Shown here in pieces: positions 50,258-58,711 of a stretch of 64,000 bases of DNA. Below the pieces are notes generated by a model, which made no database searches, was not told where the DNA came from, and saw only the letters and a program-made list of their open reading frames with translations. The position numbers and the translations under genes are program-made. Source of the stretch: Halolamina salifodinae (GTDB lineage Archaea; Halobacteriota; Halobacteria; Halobacteriales; Haloferacaceae); assembly GCF_017874235.1 (NCBI RefSeq), contig NZ_JAGGLC010000004.1:1-64000 (forward strand), written 5' to 3'. Numbering within the stretch: position 1 is the first letter of the stretch; every line of letters begins with the position of its first letter.

Positions 50258-51898
50258 ATGCGATTACGAGAACTGATCGACGAAGAATGGAACAGCTACG
50301 AAGAGAAACGCTTCAGGAAGGACGAGACGAAATCCGAAACCGACTCGTTCGATCCAGAATCGTTCAAGCACGACGGTTTCGACGATCGCGAGAAGTATAC
50401 CGAGGAGTACGTTCCGGCACTAGCTTCAGACGAACGGCTCGAGGCCGAGCTCAACGGTTTCACGCCGCCGCGCCTACACGCGCTCAACGATTCGCCGTAT
50501 CAGGCACTCGTGATCCGGTACGGCATTCTCCGCCAACTCATTCAGCGACCGGGCTACAGTATGCCGAAAAGCGAACTTCTCGAGAACGTTCAGGCGTGGC
50601 AGCGTCAGGTTATCGAGGAGTTCGGCGAGGATGATTTCTCTGAGTCCGATGACCTCCTCCATCTCGCGAAAGCGGGAGTCAGCTACAAGAACGACGTTGA
50701 CGACTCGGAGCTACACATGGTGTACAGCTACTTCGAACTGCATAATCGCTCCCACGAGAGCAAACACGAGTACTACACGTGGCTGGACTTCTTCAAGCGG
50801 CTCTCAGCGATCGGCCGCTTCCCGAAAGTGAGGCGCTCCGACAGCCCCGAACACGCGATCGATACGATTGAGAAGGGGCTCTGGTCACTACAGGAGCAAG
50901 CGATCCTCTACGAAGTGAACACCGAGGAGACGAAGGAACTGGTCGGGATCCCCGAGGACTACGCCGATTACGTTCGGGACTGGCTCTACTACGAGATGTC
51001 CGAAGAGAACTATCTTCGGATGCTGGAGGCTATCGACCCGTTCGATCGCCAGTCCCTGCTCGTCGACGTTCGGGATCACTACGGTATCGAATCGAAGACT
51101 GGAGGGCGTAACGACCGACGCCGCAAGAGCATCGTCAAAGACGGCGTGTTCCCGAGCGAACTCCTTCGGTACGCACTCACGAAAGTGGAACTGAAAGCAG
51201 TCGTCGATCGATACGGCCTCGATGCCCACAAGCAGAAAACCGAGGAGATGATCTCGGCGATAATCGAGTACTTCGAACAGTCCCAGAAGTCCGTCGGGGA
51301 CGATGATCCCGACGTCGACCTGTATCTGAGCGCCTTCGAGGATATCGCGGATGGGACCGTTCAGCAAGTCCCCCCACAGCTTCAGGATCTCGTTGACGCG
51401 GATAACCCGTCCGAGAAGCTTGACGTGCTCTTTGAGGACGCGACCGCGGAGATATTCAGCGAAGTATTCAACTTATCGGGGACTGAGCTGCTCGGACAGC
51501 AGGCAAGCGGCGTCGTCGCAGACGGCGAGATCGAACAGGAAGGAAAGTGGCTACTGTGGGACAACAAACGACGGGCACGGGAGTTCAAGATGGGGAGCAC
51601 CACGCGGAGCAAGATCAAGAGCTACATCGACACGAAGGCAGAACAGCACGACGTTGAGTGGTTCCTCGTCATCGCTCCCGAGTTCAGCGAGAACGCCGAG
51701 ACACACGCGGAACAGCTCGAGATGCAGGTCGGCGAAGACATTCGGCTCGTGAGCGCAGGCGACCTCAAAGCGTTGGCCGAGTGGTGGCGCGAACAATACG
51801 AAGACGACGGCCACGAACTGCCGCTTTCGATATTCTACGGTTCGGGGATGTTCGATCCTGAAGTCGCGATGAACGTACTGGATCAACAGTTCTCCTGA
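50258..51898 (+). CDS. Orphan SAP-domain plus PD-(D/E)xK-like nuclease
   Basis: 546 residues. The N-terminal 295 residues are helical, without a family I recognise. Residues about 299-341 (SELLRYALTKVELKAVVDRYGLDAHKQKTEEMI) look like a SAP or Rho-N-type DNA-binding helix pair. Residues about 385-512 resemble a restriction-endonuclease core: E393/E398, ADGEI (D422) and LLWDNK (D435-x-K437), then FLVIAPEFSE. Codon use is less GC-rich than its neighbours. There is no methylase or other defence partner beside it. A defence or mobile-element role is plausible; alternatively a recombination nuclease. Confidence 0.65.
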   Translation: MRLRELIDEEWNSYEEKRFRKDETKSETDSFDPESFKHDGFDDREKYTEEYVPALASDERLEAELNGFTPPRLHALNDSPYQALVIRYGILRQLIQRPGYSMPKSELLENVQAWQRQVIEEFGEDDFSESDDLLHLAKAGVSYKNDVDDSELHMVYSYFELHNRSHESKHEYYTWLDFFKRLSAIGRFPKVRRSDSPEHAIDTIEKGLWSLQEQAILYEVNTEETKELVGIPEDYADYVRDWLYYEMSEENYLRMLEAIDPFDRQSLLVDVRDHYGIESKTGGRNDRRRKSIVKDGVFPSELLRYALTKVELKAVVDRYGLDAHKQKTEEMISAIIEYFEQSQKSVGDDDPDVDLYLSAFEDIADGTVQQVPPQLQDLVDADNPSEKLDVLFEDATAEIFSEVFNLSGTELLGQQASGVVADGEIEQEGKWLLWDNKRRAREFKMGSTTRSKIKSYIDTKAEQHDVEWFLVIAPEFSENAETHAEQLEMQVGEDIRLVSAGDLKALAEWWREQYEDDGHELPLSIFYGSGMFDPEVAMNVLDQQFS

Positions 51899-51951
51899 AA
51901 CCAATCGTTCGTTATCTCGTTTCGGGAACGTCTATACAGATGTGACATCCT

Positions 51952-51989
51952 CCCCGCCGTAAACGGCGGGGCTTCCCCTACGAGGGGAA
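51952..51989. repeat. IS200/IS605 right-end double hairpin (remnant)
   Basis: CCCCGCCG/CGGCGGGG with loop TAAA (51952-51971) and TTCCCCT/AGGGGAA with loop ACG (51973-51989), just downstream of the tnpB remnant in its reading direction. TGACATCC next to it matches the family terminus GGATGTCA. Confidence 0.75.
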
Positions 51990-52005
51990 TCCGGTTCGGC
52001 AGGTT

Positions 52006-52262
52006 TCAGCCCGAAAACCCCGAAAGCGTCATCTGTCCGGCTTTCGGACTCGTCTCTCGGTGGACTATGGTGCTGTCACAGGCGCTCCCATCCTGTGGCG
52101 AGTCATCGCATCCGCCTTCCCAACGGACGCTCTCTCCCCACGGGTCTACGCGACCGGCGATGTTCGCCGCCGCGTTAATATCTGCTTGGAACTCCGATAC
52201 GTGGCAGTCGTCATGCGGACACACGAACTCCGCTTGCTGACTCCGCCGACCGAGTCTCCTTT
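52006..52262 (-). pseudogene. TnpB remnant (C-terminal third only)
   Basis: On the minus strand the frame encodes a zinc-finger end CPHDDC, then HVSEFQADINAAANIAGRVD and a variable tail to the stop at 52006. It contains the last RuvC Asp. An in-frame stop interrupts just upstream of 52262, and the remaining upstream TnpB sequence is missing. It has kept its right-end hairpins, so it is the decayed 3' end of an IS200/IS605-type element. Confidence 0.85.
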
Positions 52263-52384
52263 AGGTGCGAGCGCCAAACGGGATACGTCCAGACCTCAGA
52301 AACGATGTCCCAGATACTACGACGCGGAAGCACGGTCCCGGACCACGGTTGTGGCAGCCCCGACCGCGGGCAGGGCCGGCGACG

Positions 52385-54841
52385 ATGAACGTCGACGAGG
52401 GCGACACGGAGGGGAGCTGTGCGCTCTGTGGGCTCTCTCTCAGCCGAGGCCGCATCGAGGGGGAAGACGAGACGTTCTGTTGCGTGGGCTGTCGGGACGT
52501 GCACGATGCCCTCGGCGACGTTTCGGATATCGACGAGGACGATGTCCGGGAGGCAGCCGAGAGCGAGGACGCCGTCGACGACGAACCGCCAGAGGGCTAC
52601 GAGCGAAGCTACTTCCACGTCAGCGGGATGCACTGTACGACCTGCGAAGCGTTTCTCGAATCGCTCGCGGCGCGGGAAGAGGGAGTCAGCGGCACGCAGG
52701 CGAGCTACGTCACCGAGACGGTCCGGGTGGACCACGATCCCGAGACCATCGACGAGACAGCAGTCGCCGAGAGTCTCACGACGGCAGGCTACGTCGCTGC
52801 CGACAGGGAGGACCACACCGCCGCCGACCGTGCGGAGGACTCGCTGCTCTGGCGGGTCGCCGCAGGCGCAATGCTCGGCATGTCGGTGATGATCCCCTAC
52901 ATAGTCTACATCTATCCGGTCCACTTCAACCTCTACCCGCCGTGGCTGGCCGAGATGGCCCGCGAGCAGCTGGCGGGCGGTAGCTACTTTTTCGTCGTCC
53001 TCGGCCTGCTGACCGCTCTCATCCTGTTCGGGGTCGGGCAGCCGATACTCCGGGGGGCGCTCGTGAGCCTACGGACACGCAAGCCGAACATGGACCTGCT
53101 GGTCGCGCTGGCGGCAGTCAGCGCGTTCTCCTACAGCGCGCTCGCGGCCGCACTCGGACGTATCGATGTCTACTTCGACGTGACTGTCGCGATCATCGTG
53201 GTCGTCACTGCGGGCAACTACTACGAGTCCTCGATCAAGCACCGGGCGATGGGGATGCTCTCGGAGTTACGCCGTGATCAGGTCTCCGACGCGACCCGTT
53301 ACGAGCCGGACGACTCGACGATGACCGTCGACGTGGCGGAGTTGGAAGGGGGCGACCGCGTTCTCGTCCGAACGGGCGAGCGTGTTCCGGTCGACGGCGA
53401 GGTCATCGACGGCGACGGGACCGTCGACGAGGCAGTCGTCACTGGCGAATCGCTCCCGGTGTCGAAGCGTGCGGGCGATTCCGTGGTTGGCGGGTCAGTC
53501 CTCTCGAGTGGCTCGCTCGTCGTCCGTGTCGGCGAGGGTGCCACCAGCAGTGTCGACCGGGTGACGAGCCTGCTGTGGAACCTCCAGAGTGGTAACGGCG
53601 GGATTCAGAAGCTCGCAGACAAGCTCGCCGTCATCTTCGTCCCGACTGTGGTGCTGCTCGCTGCCGTCGCCGGCGTCAGCTACTTCCTGCTCGGGGCGGG
53701 GATCACCCAGTCGGTGCTCGTCTCGCTCACCGTGTTGCTGGTCTCCTGTCCCTGTGCGCTGGGACTGGCAACGCCGCTCGCGGTCGCAGCGGGTATCCGG
53801 GACGCAATCGAGCGCAACATCGTCGTGTTCGACGAGACCGTGTTCGAGCGTCTTCGCAGCGTCGACACGGTCGTCTTCGACAAGACGGGCACCCTCACGA
53901 CCGGCCAACTGAAACTCCGTACGGCCGACGCGCCGGACGACTTACTCGCGGCTGCAGCCGCGCTGGAAGCGCGATCCTCGCACCCGGTCGCCGATGCCAT
54001 TGCCGGGGCGTTCAGCGACGGGGCTAATGGTTCGGGGACTGGTGGGGCCCGCACGGACGGGGGGACGGTCGCGTCGGGTGGATCAGACAGCACGAACGTA
54101 GTCACGGAGTTCACCAACCACGCGAACGGGGTTTCGGGAACTGTCGATGGGCGATCGATCCTCGTCGGACACCCGGACCTGTTCCGCGAACGAGGCTGGA
54201 CGCTCTCGGAAGGGCTCGTGGAACGAGCCGAGCACGCGCGCAACGCTGGCGACCTGCCTATCGTCGTCGGCCGCGACGGCACGGCCATGGGCACGGTCGT
54301 GTTAGGTGATCAGCCACGGGATGGCTGGAAGGAGACCGTCTCTGCGCTCGGCGACCGCGGTATCGAGGTCGTGTTGCTGACCGGTGACGAGGGTGAGGCG
54401 ACGACGACGTTCCGGGACCACCCAGCTATCGACCGAGTGTTCGCTGGCGTTCCGCCGGAAGGGAAAGTCGAAACCGTCCGCCGGCTCGGCGCCGGGCGCA
54501 GTATCGCTATGGTCGGCGACGGGACGAACGACGGCCCGGCGCTCGCGGCCACAGACCTCGGTGTTGCACTCGGGAGCGGGACCGCGATTGCGGTCGACGC
54601 CGCCGACATGGCCATCGTTGACGACGATCTCGACTCACTCCAGACCGTCTTCGATCTGTCCACCGCTGCGGGGACCCGGGTGAAACAGAACATCGGCTGG
54701 GCGTTCCTCTACAACGCGGTCGCGATCCCACTCGCACTCTCCGGGATGCTCAACCCGCTGTTCGCGGCCGTCGCAATGGCCGCGAGCAGCCTACTGGTCG
54801 TCACCAACTCCTCGCGCCCACTACTCGACGAGGAAACGTGA
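52385..54841 (+). CDS. Copper-type heavy-metal P-type ATPase (P1B)
   Basis: 818 residues. The N-terminus carries an unusual Cys-rich segment (CALCG at 12-16 and CCVGC at 32-36, TRASH/YHS-like), then a heavy-metal-associated domain GMHCTTC (81-87). Eight transmembrane helices hold the metal site CPC (455-457). Actuator TGES (353-356), phosphorylation site DKTGT (499-503) and hinge GDGTNDGPA are intact. The N-terminal Cys-pair layout is like FixI/CcoI pumps that supply copper to heme-copper oxidases. A SafE-like protein follows, as in that gene group. No oxidase gene is nearby. Confidence 0.92.
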   Translation: MNVDEGDTEGSCALCGLSLSRGRIEGEDETFCCVGCRDVHDALGDVSDIDEDDVREAAESEDAVDDEPPEGYERSYFHVSGMHCTTCEAFLESLAAREEGVSGTQASYVTETVRVDHDPETIDETAVAESLTTAGYVAADREDHTAADRAEDSLLWRVAAGAMLGMSVMIPYIVYIYPVHFNLYPPWLAEMAREQLAGGSYFFVVLGLLTALILFGVGQPILRGALVSLRTRKPNMDLLVALAAVSAFSYSALAAALGRIDVYFDVTVAIIVVVTAGNYYESSIKHRAMGMLSELRRDQVSDATRYEPDDSTMTVDVAELEGGDRVLVRTGERVPVDGEVIDGDGTVDEAVVTGESLPVSKRAGDSVVGGSVLSSGSLVVRVGEGATSSVDRVTSLLWNLQSGNGGIQKLADKLAVIFVPTVVLLAAVAGVSYFLLGAGITQSVLVSLTVLLVSCPCALGLATPLAVAAGIRDAIERNIVVFDETVFERLRSVDTVVFDKTGTLTTGQLKLRTADAPDDLLAAAAALEARSSHPVADAIAGAFSDGANGSGTGGARTDGGTVASGGSDSTNVVTEFTNHANGVSGTVDGRSILVGHPDLFRERGWTLSEGLVERAEHARNAGDLPIVVGRDGTAMGTVVLGDQPRDGWKETVSALGDRGIEVVLLTGDEGEATTTFRDHPAIDRVFAGVPPEGKVETVRRLGAGRSIAMVGDGTNDGPALAATDLGVALGSGTAIAVDAADMAIVDDDLDSLQTVFDLSTAAGTRVKQNIGWAFLYNAVAIPLALSGMLNPLFAAVAMAASSLLVVTNSSRPLLDEET

Positions 54842-54968
54842 AGATCACCCCCGTTCGTCAATCGAACCAGAACCCCGAAGCCGTGCCGCCCCGTACGTCG
54901 GGTATGCGGATTTCGAGCACTGTAACGGTAAGTTGGATGCCAGGCGCCACCGTTCCGCTGGGGGGCCG

Positions 54969-55769
54969 ATGACCACGATATCGAGCGTCCTCACACTGCC
55001 GCTCCATACGGGGCTGCTCCCGACTCGGGACGTAGAGACGGTCGTGTTTCTCGTCGTCGGAGTGCTTGGCGGCGCCCATTGTCTCGGGATGTGCGGTCCG
55101 CTGGTGACGATGTACGCGGATCGCATGACCAGCGGCGGCGGCAGGGGTGCCCTCACGCTGTTCGAAGTGCGCCAACACGCACTATTCAACGCCGGCCGGA
55201 CGGTGAGCTATGCGGTGTTGGGCAGTCTGTTCGGGCTTGCCGGGTCGCTGTTCTACGGCGCCGCGGGCGCCGTGACGACAGTCGGGAACGCCGTCCGAGC
55301 GGTCAGTGGCATCGTTGTCGGTCTCGCCATCCTCGCGGTCGGCCTCCAGTACGTCTCAGGCCGGTTCGGTGGCCATGGTCTGTTCGGCGGGGGCACGTTC
55401 GGGAAGGTGTACGGTCGCCTCGCAGGCCACGTCGAGCAGTGGGCGAACGGCCCCGGAATCATCGGTCTTGGGCTCGTTCACGGACTACTTCCCTGCCCGA
55501 TCCTCTACCCGGCGTTCCTGTACGCGTTTGCTCAAGGATCACCAATGACTGGCGCCGTCTCGCTCGGGCTGCTCGGGCTGGGAACGTTCCCGACCCTGTT
55601 CCTCTACGGGACGATCATTCAGTCGATCGGCGACACCCATCGGGAGCGACTGCATCGCGCACTTGGTGTCGCGTTCCTGGTACTCGGATGGATGCCTCTC
55701 GCCCACGGCCTCGAACTGGTCGGCGTCTCGATCCCGCATATCGAGGTGCCGATATACAGTCCGTGGTGA
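54969..55769 (+). CDS. SafE/CcoH-like sulfite-exporter-family membrane protein
   Basis: 266 residues with about six transmembrane helices. GGAHCLGMCGPLVTMY is the conserved CxxxC motif of this COG2836-type family, often next to copper ATPases and cytochrome oxidase assembly genes. It may pass copper or reductant across the membrane. The start MTTISSVL at 54969 is chosen over a longer Arg-rich frame. 127 bases follow the ATPase stop, so an operon is possible. Confidence 0.87.
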   Translation: MTTISSVLTLPLHTGLLPTRDVETVVFLVVGVLGGAHCLGMCGPLVTMYADRMTSGGGRGALTLFEVRQHALFNAGRTVSYAVLGSLFGLAGSLFYGAAGAVTTVGNAVRAVSGIVVGLAILAVGLQYVSGRFGGHGLFGGGTFGKVYGRLAGHVEQWANGPGIIGLGLVHGLLPCPILYPAFLYAFAQGSPMTGAVSLGLLGLGTFPTLFLYGTIIQSIGDTHRERLHRALGVAFLVLGWMPLAHGLELVGVSIPHIEVPIYSPW

Positions 55770-56051
55770 TCACGGTCGGTCTCTCGGGCCGCCCGTTCTC
55801 GTCGAACAGGTGTGGGAACAGCGCGGTGCCGGATCCTCCCCCTGCTCGTCCCTTCCCTTCGTCGGTGCTCGCTGAAGAAGGAGGCTTAGCTCCTACGTTC
55901 ATCTAACTGCCCTACCCGTCTATATTCTCATAATTATCGAGCTGCGCTAGAGTCTACTAGCAGTTGACGGTTTCAACAACGCCGTTTTGAGACGTGTTTG
56001 GGGACTACTACACCGGGATGCATATACGAATTCGAGCCTACTGTCTTGTAT
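55770..56051. other. 282-bp AT-richer leader before nop5
   Basis: There is no gene. Base composition falls towards AT, especially after 55910, and it continues without a break into the AT-rich first 85 codons of nop5. The AT-rich tract TCTATATTCTCATAATTATC lies near 55920, and ATATACGAATTC follows at 56024 close to the nop5 start. Confidence 0.5.
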
Positions 56052-56924
56052 ATGACTGACGCCGGTGCCGACTCAGGTTGGTTTGAATCGGTTCCACCTG
56101 GCGATCTTGGAGCCGCCCGAAAAGCCATTGAAAACGGAACTGCAGAAACGCCAAAGGATTGGCCCACTAAGGCTGTTGAGTCAGGATTTGCAGAAGACAA
56201 GGAGGAGTATTACGAAAAACTCCACCAAGCAACGGTTTACGCTGCCCGAGAAGCCGCAGAAGAAGAAGAAAGGGCAGATGACCAACAGTTAAAGCATAGT
56301 ATTCGTGCCATGGACGACACGGAACGCACGGCCAACGAACTCGCCGAGCGCCTCGAAGAGTGGGCCGGTGCGCTGCTCGACGTCGAGGCCGACGCGACCG
56401 GCCTCGACTTCGCGGCCGTCGTCGCCGACCGCGAACCGGAAGACGCGACCGAGGAGCGAGCTATCTCGCTGGCCCAGCGAGCAATCGACCTGCGCGACGA
56501 GCGCGACGACCTGCGGACGTTCATCGAGCGCCGCGCGCCCGAGGTGGCCCCGAACCTCGCGGAGATGGCCGGGGCCGTGCTCGCGGCGCGGCTGATCTCG
56601 CTGGCGGGCGGGCTTGAGTCGCTGGCAAAGATGCCCTCCGGCACCGTGCAGGTGCTGGGTGCCGAGGATGCGCTGTTCGCGCACCTGCGCGGGCACGCCC
56701 CCTCGCCCAAGCACGGCGTGATCTTCACCCACGAGTTCGTCAACGGCACGCCGCTCGAGGACCGCGGGTCGGCCTCGCGCGCGCTGGCGGGGAAACTCTC
56801 CATCGCCGCCCGCATCGACCACTACTCGGGCGACCGACGTGCGAGCGTTCACGAGGACCTACGGGAGCGAATGGCGACGATTCGCGCGCGTGCGGACGAG
56901 ACCACGGAGGGCGACGATGAGTAA
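56052..56924 (+). CDS. nop5: Nop5 (Nop56/58-like C/D box RNP core protein)
   Basis: 290 residues. The central coiled-coil and NOP domain are intact (KHSIRAMDDTERTANELAERL, AGAVLAARLISLAGGLESLAKMPSGTVQVLGAEDALFAHLRGHAPSPKHGVIFTHEFV). It bridges L7Ae and fibrillarin on box C/D guide RNAs for 2'-O-methylation. The first 85 codons have only about 39 percent G or C at the third position (my hand count, 33 of 85), whereas the next 30 have 26 of 30. The change falls at the conserved RAMDD. It overlaps the fibrillarin gene by eight bases. Confidence 0.93.
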   Translation: MTDAGADSGWFESVPPGDLGAARKAIENGTAETPKDWPTKAVESGFAEDKEEYYEKLHQATVYAAREAAEEEERADDQQLKHSIRAMDDTERTANELAERLEEWAGALLDVEADATGLDFAAVVADREPEDATEERAISLAQRAIDLRDERDDLRTFIERRAPEVAPNLAEMAGAVLAARLISLAGGLESLAKMPSGTVQVLGAEDALFAHLRGHAPSPKHGVIFTHEFVNGTPLEDRGSASRALAGKLSIAARIDHYSGDRRASVHEDLRERMATIRARADETTEGDDE

Positions 56925-57549
56925 GCTCCCCGACGGCGTCGACCGTCGCAGCATCGCCGGCGAGGAGCGCCTGACCACGGAGGGAGAACCGGTGTACGGC
57001 GAGCCGACCGTCGACGGCCGGCGCGTCTGGGACGCCGGCCGGTCGAAACTCGGTGCGATGCTCGAACTCGGGATGGACACCCACCTCGCCGGCGGCGAGT
57101 CGATCCTGTACCTCGGCGCCGCCTCCGGGACGACCGTGAGCCACGTCGCCGACTTCTCGGGGCCGACGTACGCGGTGGAGTTCGCCCCGCGGCCCGTCCG
57201 GGATCTGGTGGACGTGGCCGAGTCGCGGCCCAATCTGTTCCCGCTGCTCGCCGACGCCCGGAAGCCAAGCGAGTACGCCGGGGTCGTGGAGTCGGGGCTC
57301 GACTCCATCGTGCAGGACGTAGCGACCCGCGGGCAGGCCGACGTGGCGAACCGCAACGCGCAGTTCCTCGCAGCGGACGGGATCCTGCTGGCGGCGATCA
57401 AGGCCCGCAGCGAGAACGTCGTCGCCGACCCCGACGAAGTCTTTGAAGACGTTCGGGAGACGCTCTCGGAGTCCTACGAGATCCTCGAAACCGAACGACT
57501 GGAGCCGTATCACGACGACCACCTCGGCGTCGTCGCCCGGAAGCGGTAA
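56917..57549 (+). CDS. flpA: Fibrillarin-like rRNA/tRNA 2'-O-methyltransferase
   Basis: 210 residues. The AdoMet motif [33 protein letters not shown] and [15 protein letters not shown] identify archaeal fibrillarin, the catalytic subunit of C/D box RNPs with Nop5. The start [13 protein letters not shown] overlaps the nop5 end by eight bases, so translation is coupled. Confidence 0.95.
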   Translation: MSKLPDGVDRRSIAGEERLTTEGEPVYGEPTVDGRRVWDAGRSKLGAMLELGMDTHLAGGESILYLGAASGTTVSHVADFSGPTYAVEFAPRPVRDLVDVAESRPNLFPLLADARKPSEYAGVVESGLDSIVQDVATRGQADVANRNAQFLAADGILLAAIKARSENVVADPDEVFEDVRETLSESYEILETERLEPYHDDHLGVVARKR

Positions 57550-57593
57550 TCGCTGCCGGGGGCTGGTACGCCGCGCGTTCCGGAGCCGGCACC

Positions 57594-57601
57594 CTATTTA
57601 C
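57594..57601 (+). promoter_or_regulatory. TATA box for gamma-glutamylcysteine ligase gene
   Basis: CTATTTAC is centred about 28 bases before ATG 57626. Confidence 0.6.
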
Positions 57602-57625
57602 GCGGGGGCCCTCAGTAGCGGGCAA

Positions 57626-58711
57626 ATGGAGGAACTGGGCTCCCGGGCGAACTTCGACCGCATGGGTACCCTCGGGGTCGAGGAGGAGTTCTACGTCGTC
57701 GACGAGGAGGGACAGCCGGTGTCGGGCATCGACGAACTGGTGTACGGCGACAGCGACCCGCCGGAGCCGCTGGCGGGGAAACTGGATCACGAACTGTTCC
57801 AGTTCACCATCGAGACCCAGACGCCGCTGATCGAGGACGTTGCCGACGCCGAGGAACACCTGCTCGCCGTGCGGGAGGCGCTGGTCGAACACGCCGAGAC
57901 CCACGACTACCGCATCGCCGCCGCGGGGCTCCACCCCGAGGCCCGCTGGCGCGAACTGGACCACGCCGAGAAGCCGCGCTACCGCTCCCAACTCGAACGG
58001 ATCCAGTACCCACAACACCGCAACACCACCGCCGGTCTGCACGTCCACGTCGGCGTCGACGACCCGGAGAAGGCGGTCTGGATCGCGAACGAACTCCGGT
58101 GGGACCTCCCGCCGCTGCTCGCGCTGTCGGCGAACTCCCCGTTCTGGAACGGGTTCGACACCGGACTGGCCTCGGCGCGGGCGAAGATCTTCGAGAACCT
58201 CCCGAACACCGGGATGCCCACCCGCTTTGCGGACTACGAGGCGTTCGAGCGCTACGAGCGCCGGATGGTCGAGCAGGGGTCCGTCGAGGACCGCGGCGAA
58301 CTCTGGTTCGACGTGCGTCCCCACACCGGCCACGGCACTGTCGAGATCCGGGCGCCCGACGCGCAGGCCGACCCCGCGGTCGTGCAGGCGTTCGTCGAGG
58401 GGATCCACGCGATGGTGATCGATCTCGCGGAGCGCTACGAGGACGGCGCCGAACGGCTCGGCCCGGGGCTGCGCCGCGAACTCCTCGACGAGAACAAGTG
58501 GCGCGCCACTCGGCACGGCCACGACGCGACGTTCGTCGACCGGGACGGCGAGTCGACGGTCACGCTCGCGGACGCCGTCGAGCGCACCTGCAACCGGATC
58601 GGCAACGACGCGCTCGCGAACCTCCTCGATCAGGAGAGCGGGAGTCGGCGCCAGCGGCGGATCCACGAGACCCGCGGCGCCGCGGAACTGCGGGAGTCGC
58701 TAATCCTGTAG
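57626..58711 (+). CDS. gshA: Glutamate-cysteine ligase (GCS2 family)
   Basis: 361 residues. [45 protein letters not shown] and [15 protein letters not shown] are hallmarks of the YbdK/GCS2 carboxylate-amine ligase family. In haloarchaea gamma-glutamylcysteine is the main low-molecular thiol and GshA of this family makes it. The start is supported by the TATA box. It ends 12 bases inside the convergent histidine kinase gene. Confidence 0.9.
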   Translation: MEELGSRANFDRMGTLGVEEEFYVVDEEGQPVSGIDELVYGDSDPPEPLAGKLDHELFQFTIETQTPLIEDVADAEEHLLAVREALVEHAETHDYRIAAAGLHPEARWRELDHAEKPRYRSQLERIQYPQHRNTTAGLHVHVGVDDPEKAVWIANELRWDLPPLLALSANSPFWNGFDTGLASARAKIFENLPNTGMPTRFADYEAFERYERRMVEQGSVEDRGELWFDVRPHTGHGTVEIRAPDAQADPAVVQAFVEGIHAMVIDLAERYEDGAERLGPGLRRELLDENKWRATRHGHDATFVDRDGESTVTLADAVERTCNRIGNDALANLLDQESGSRRQRRIHETRGAAELRESLIL

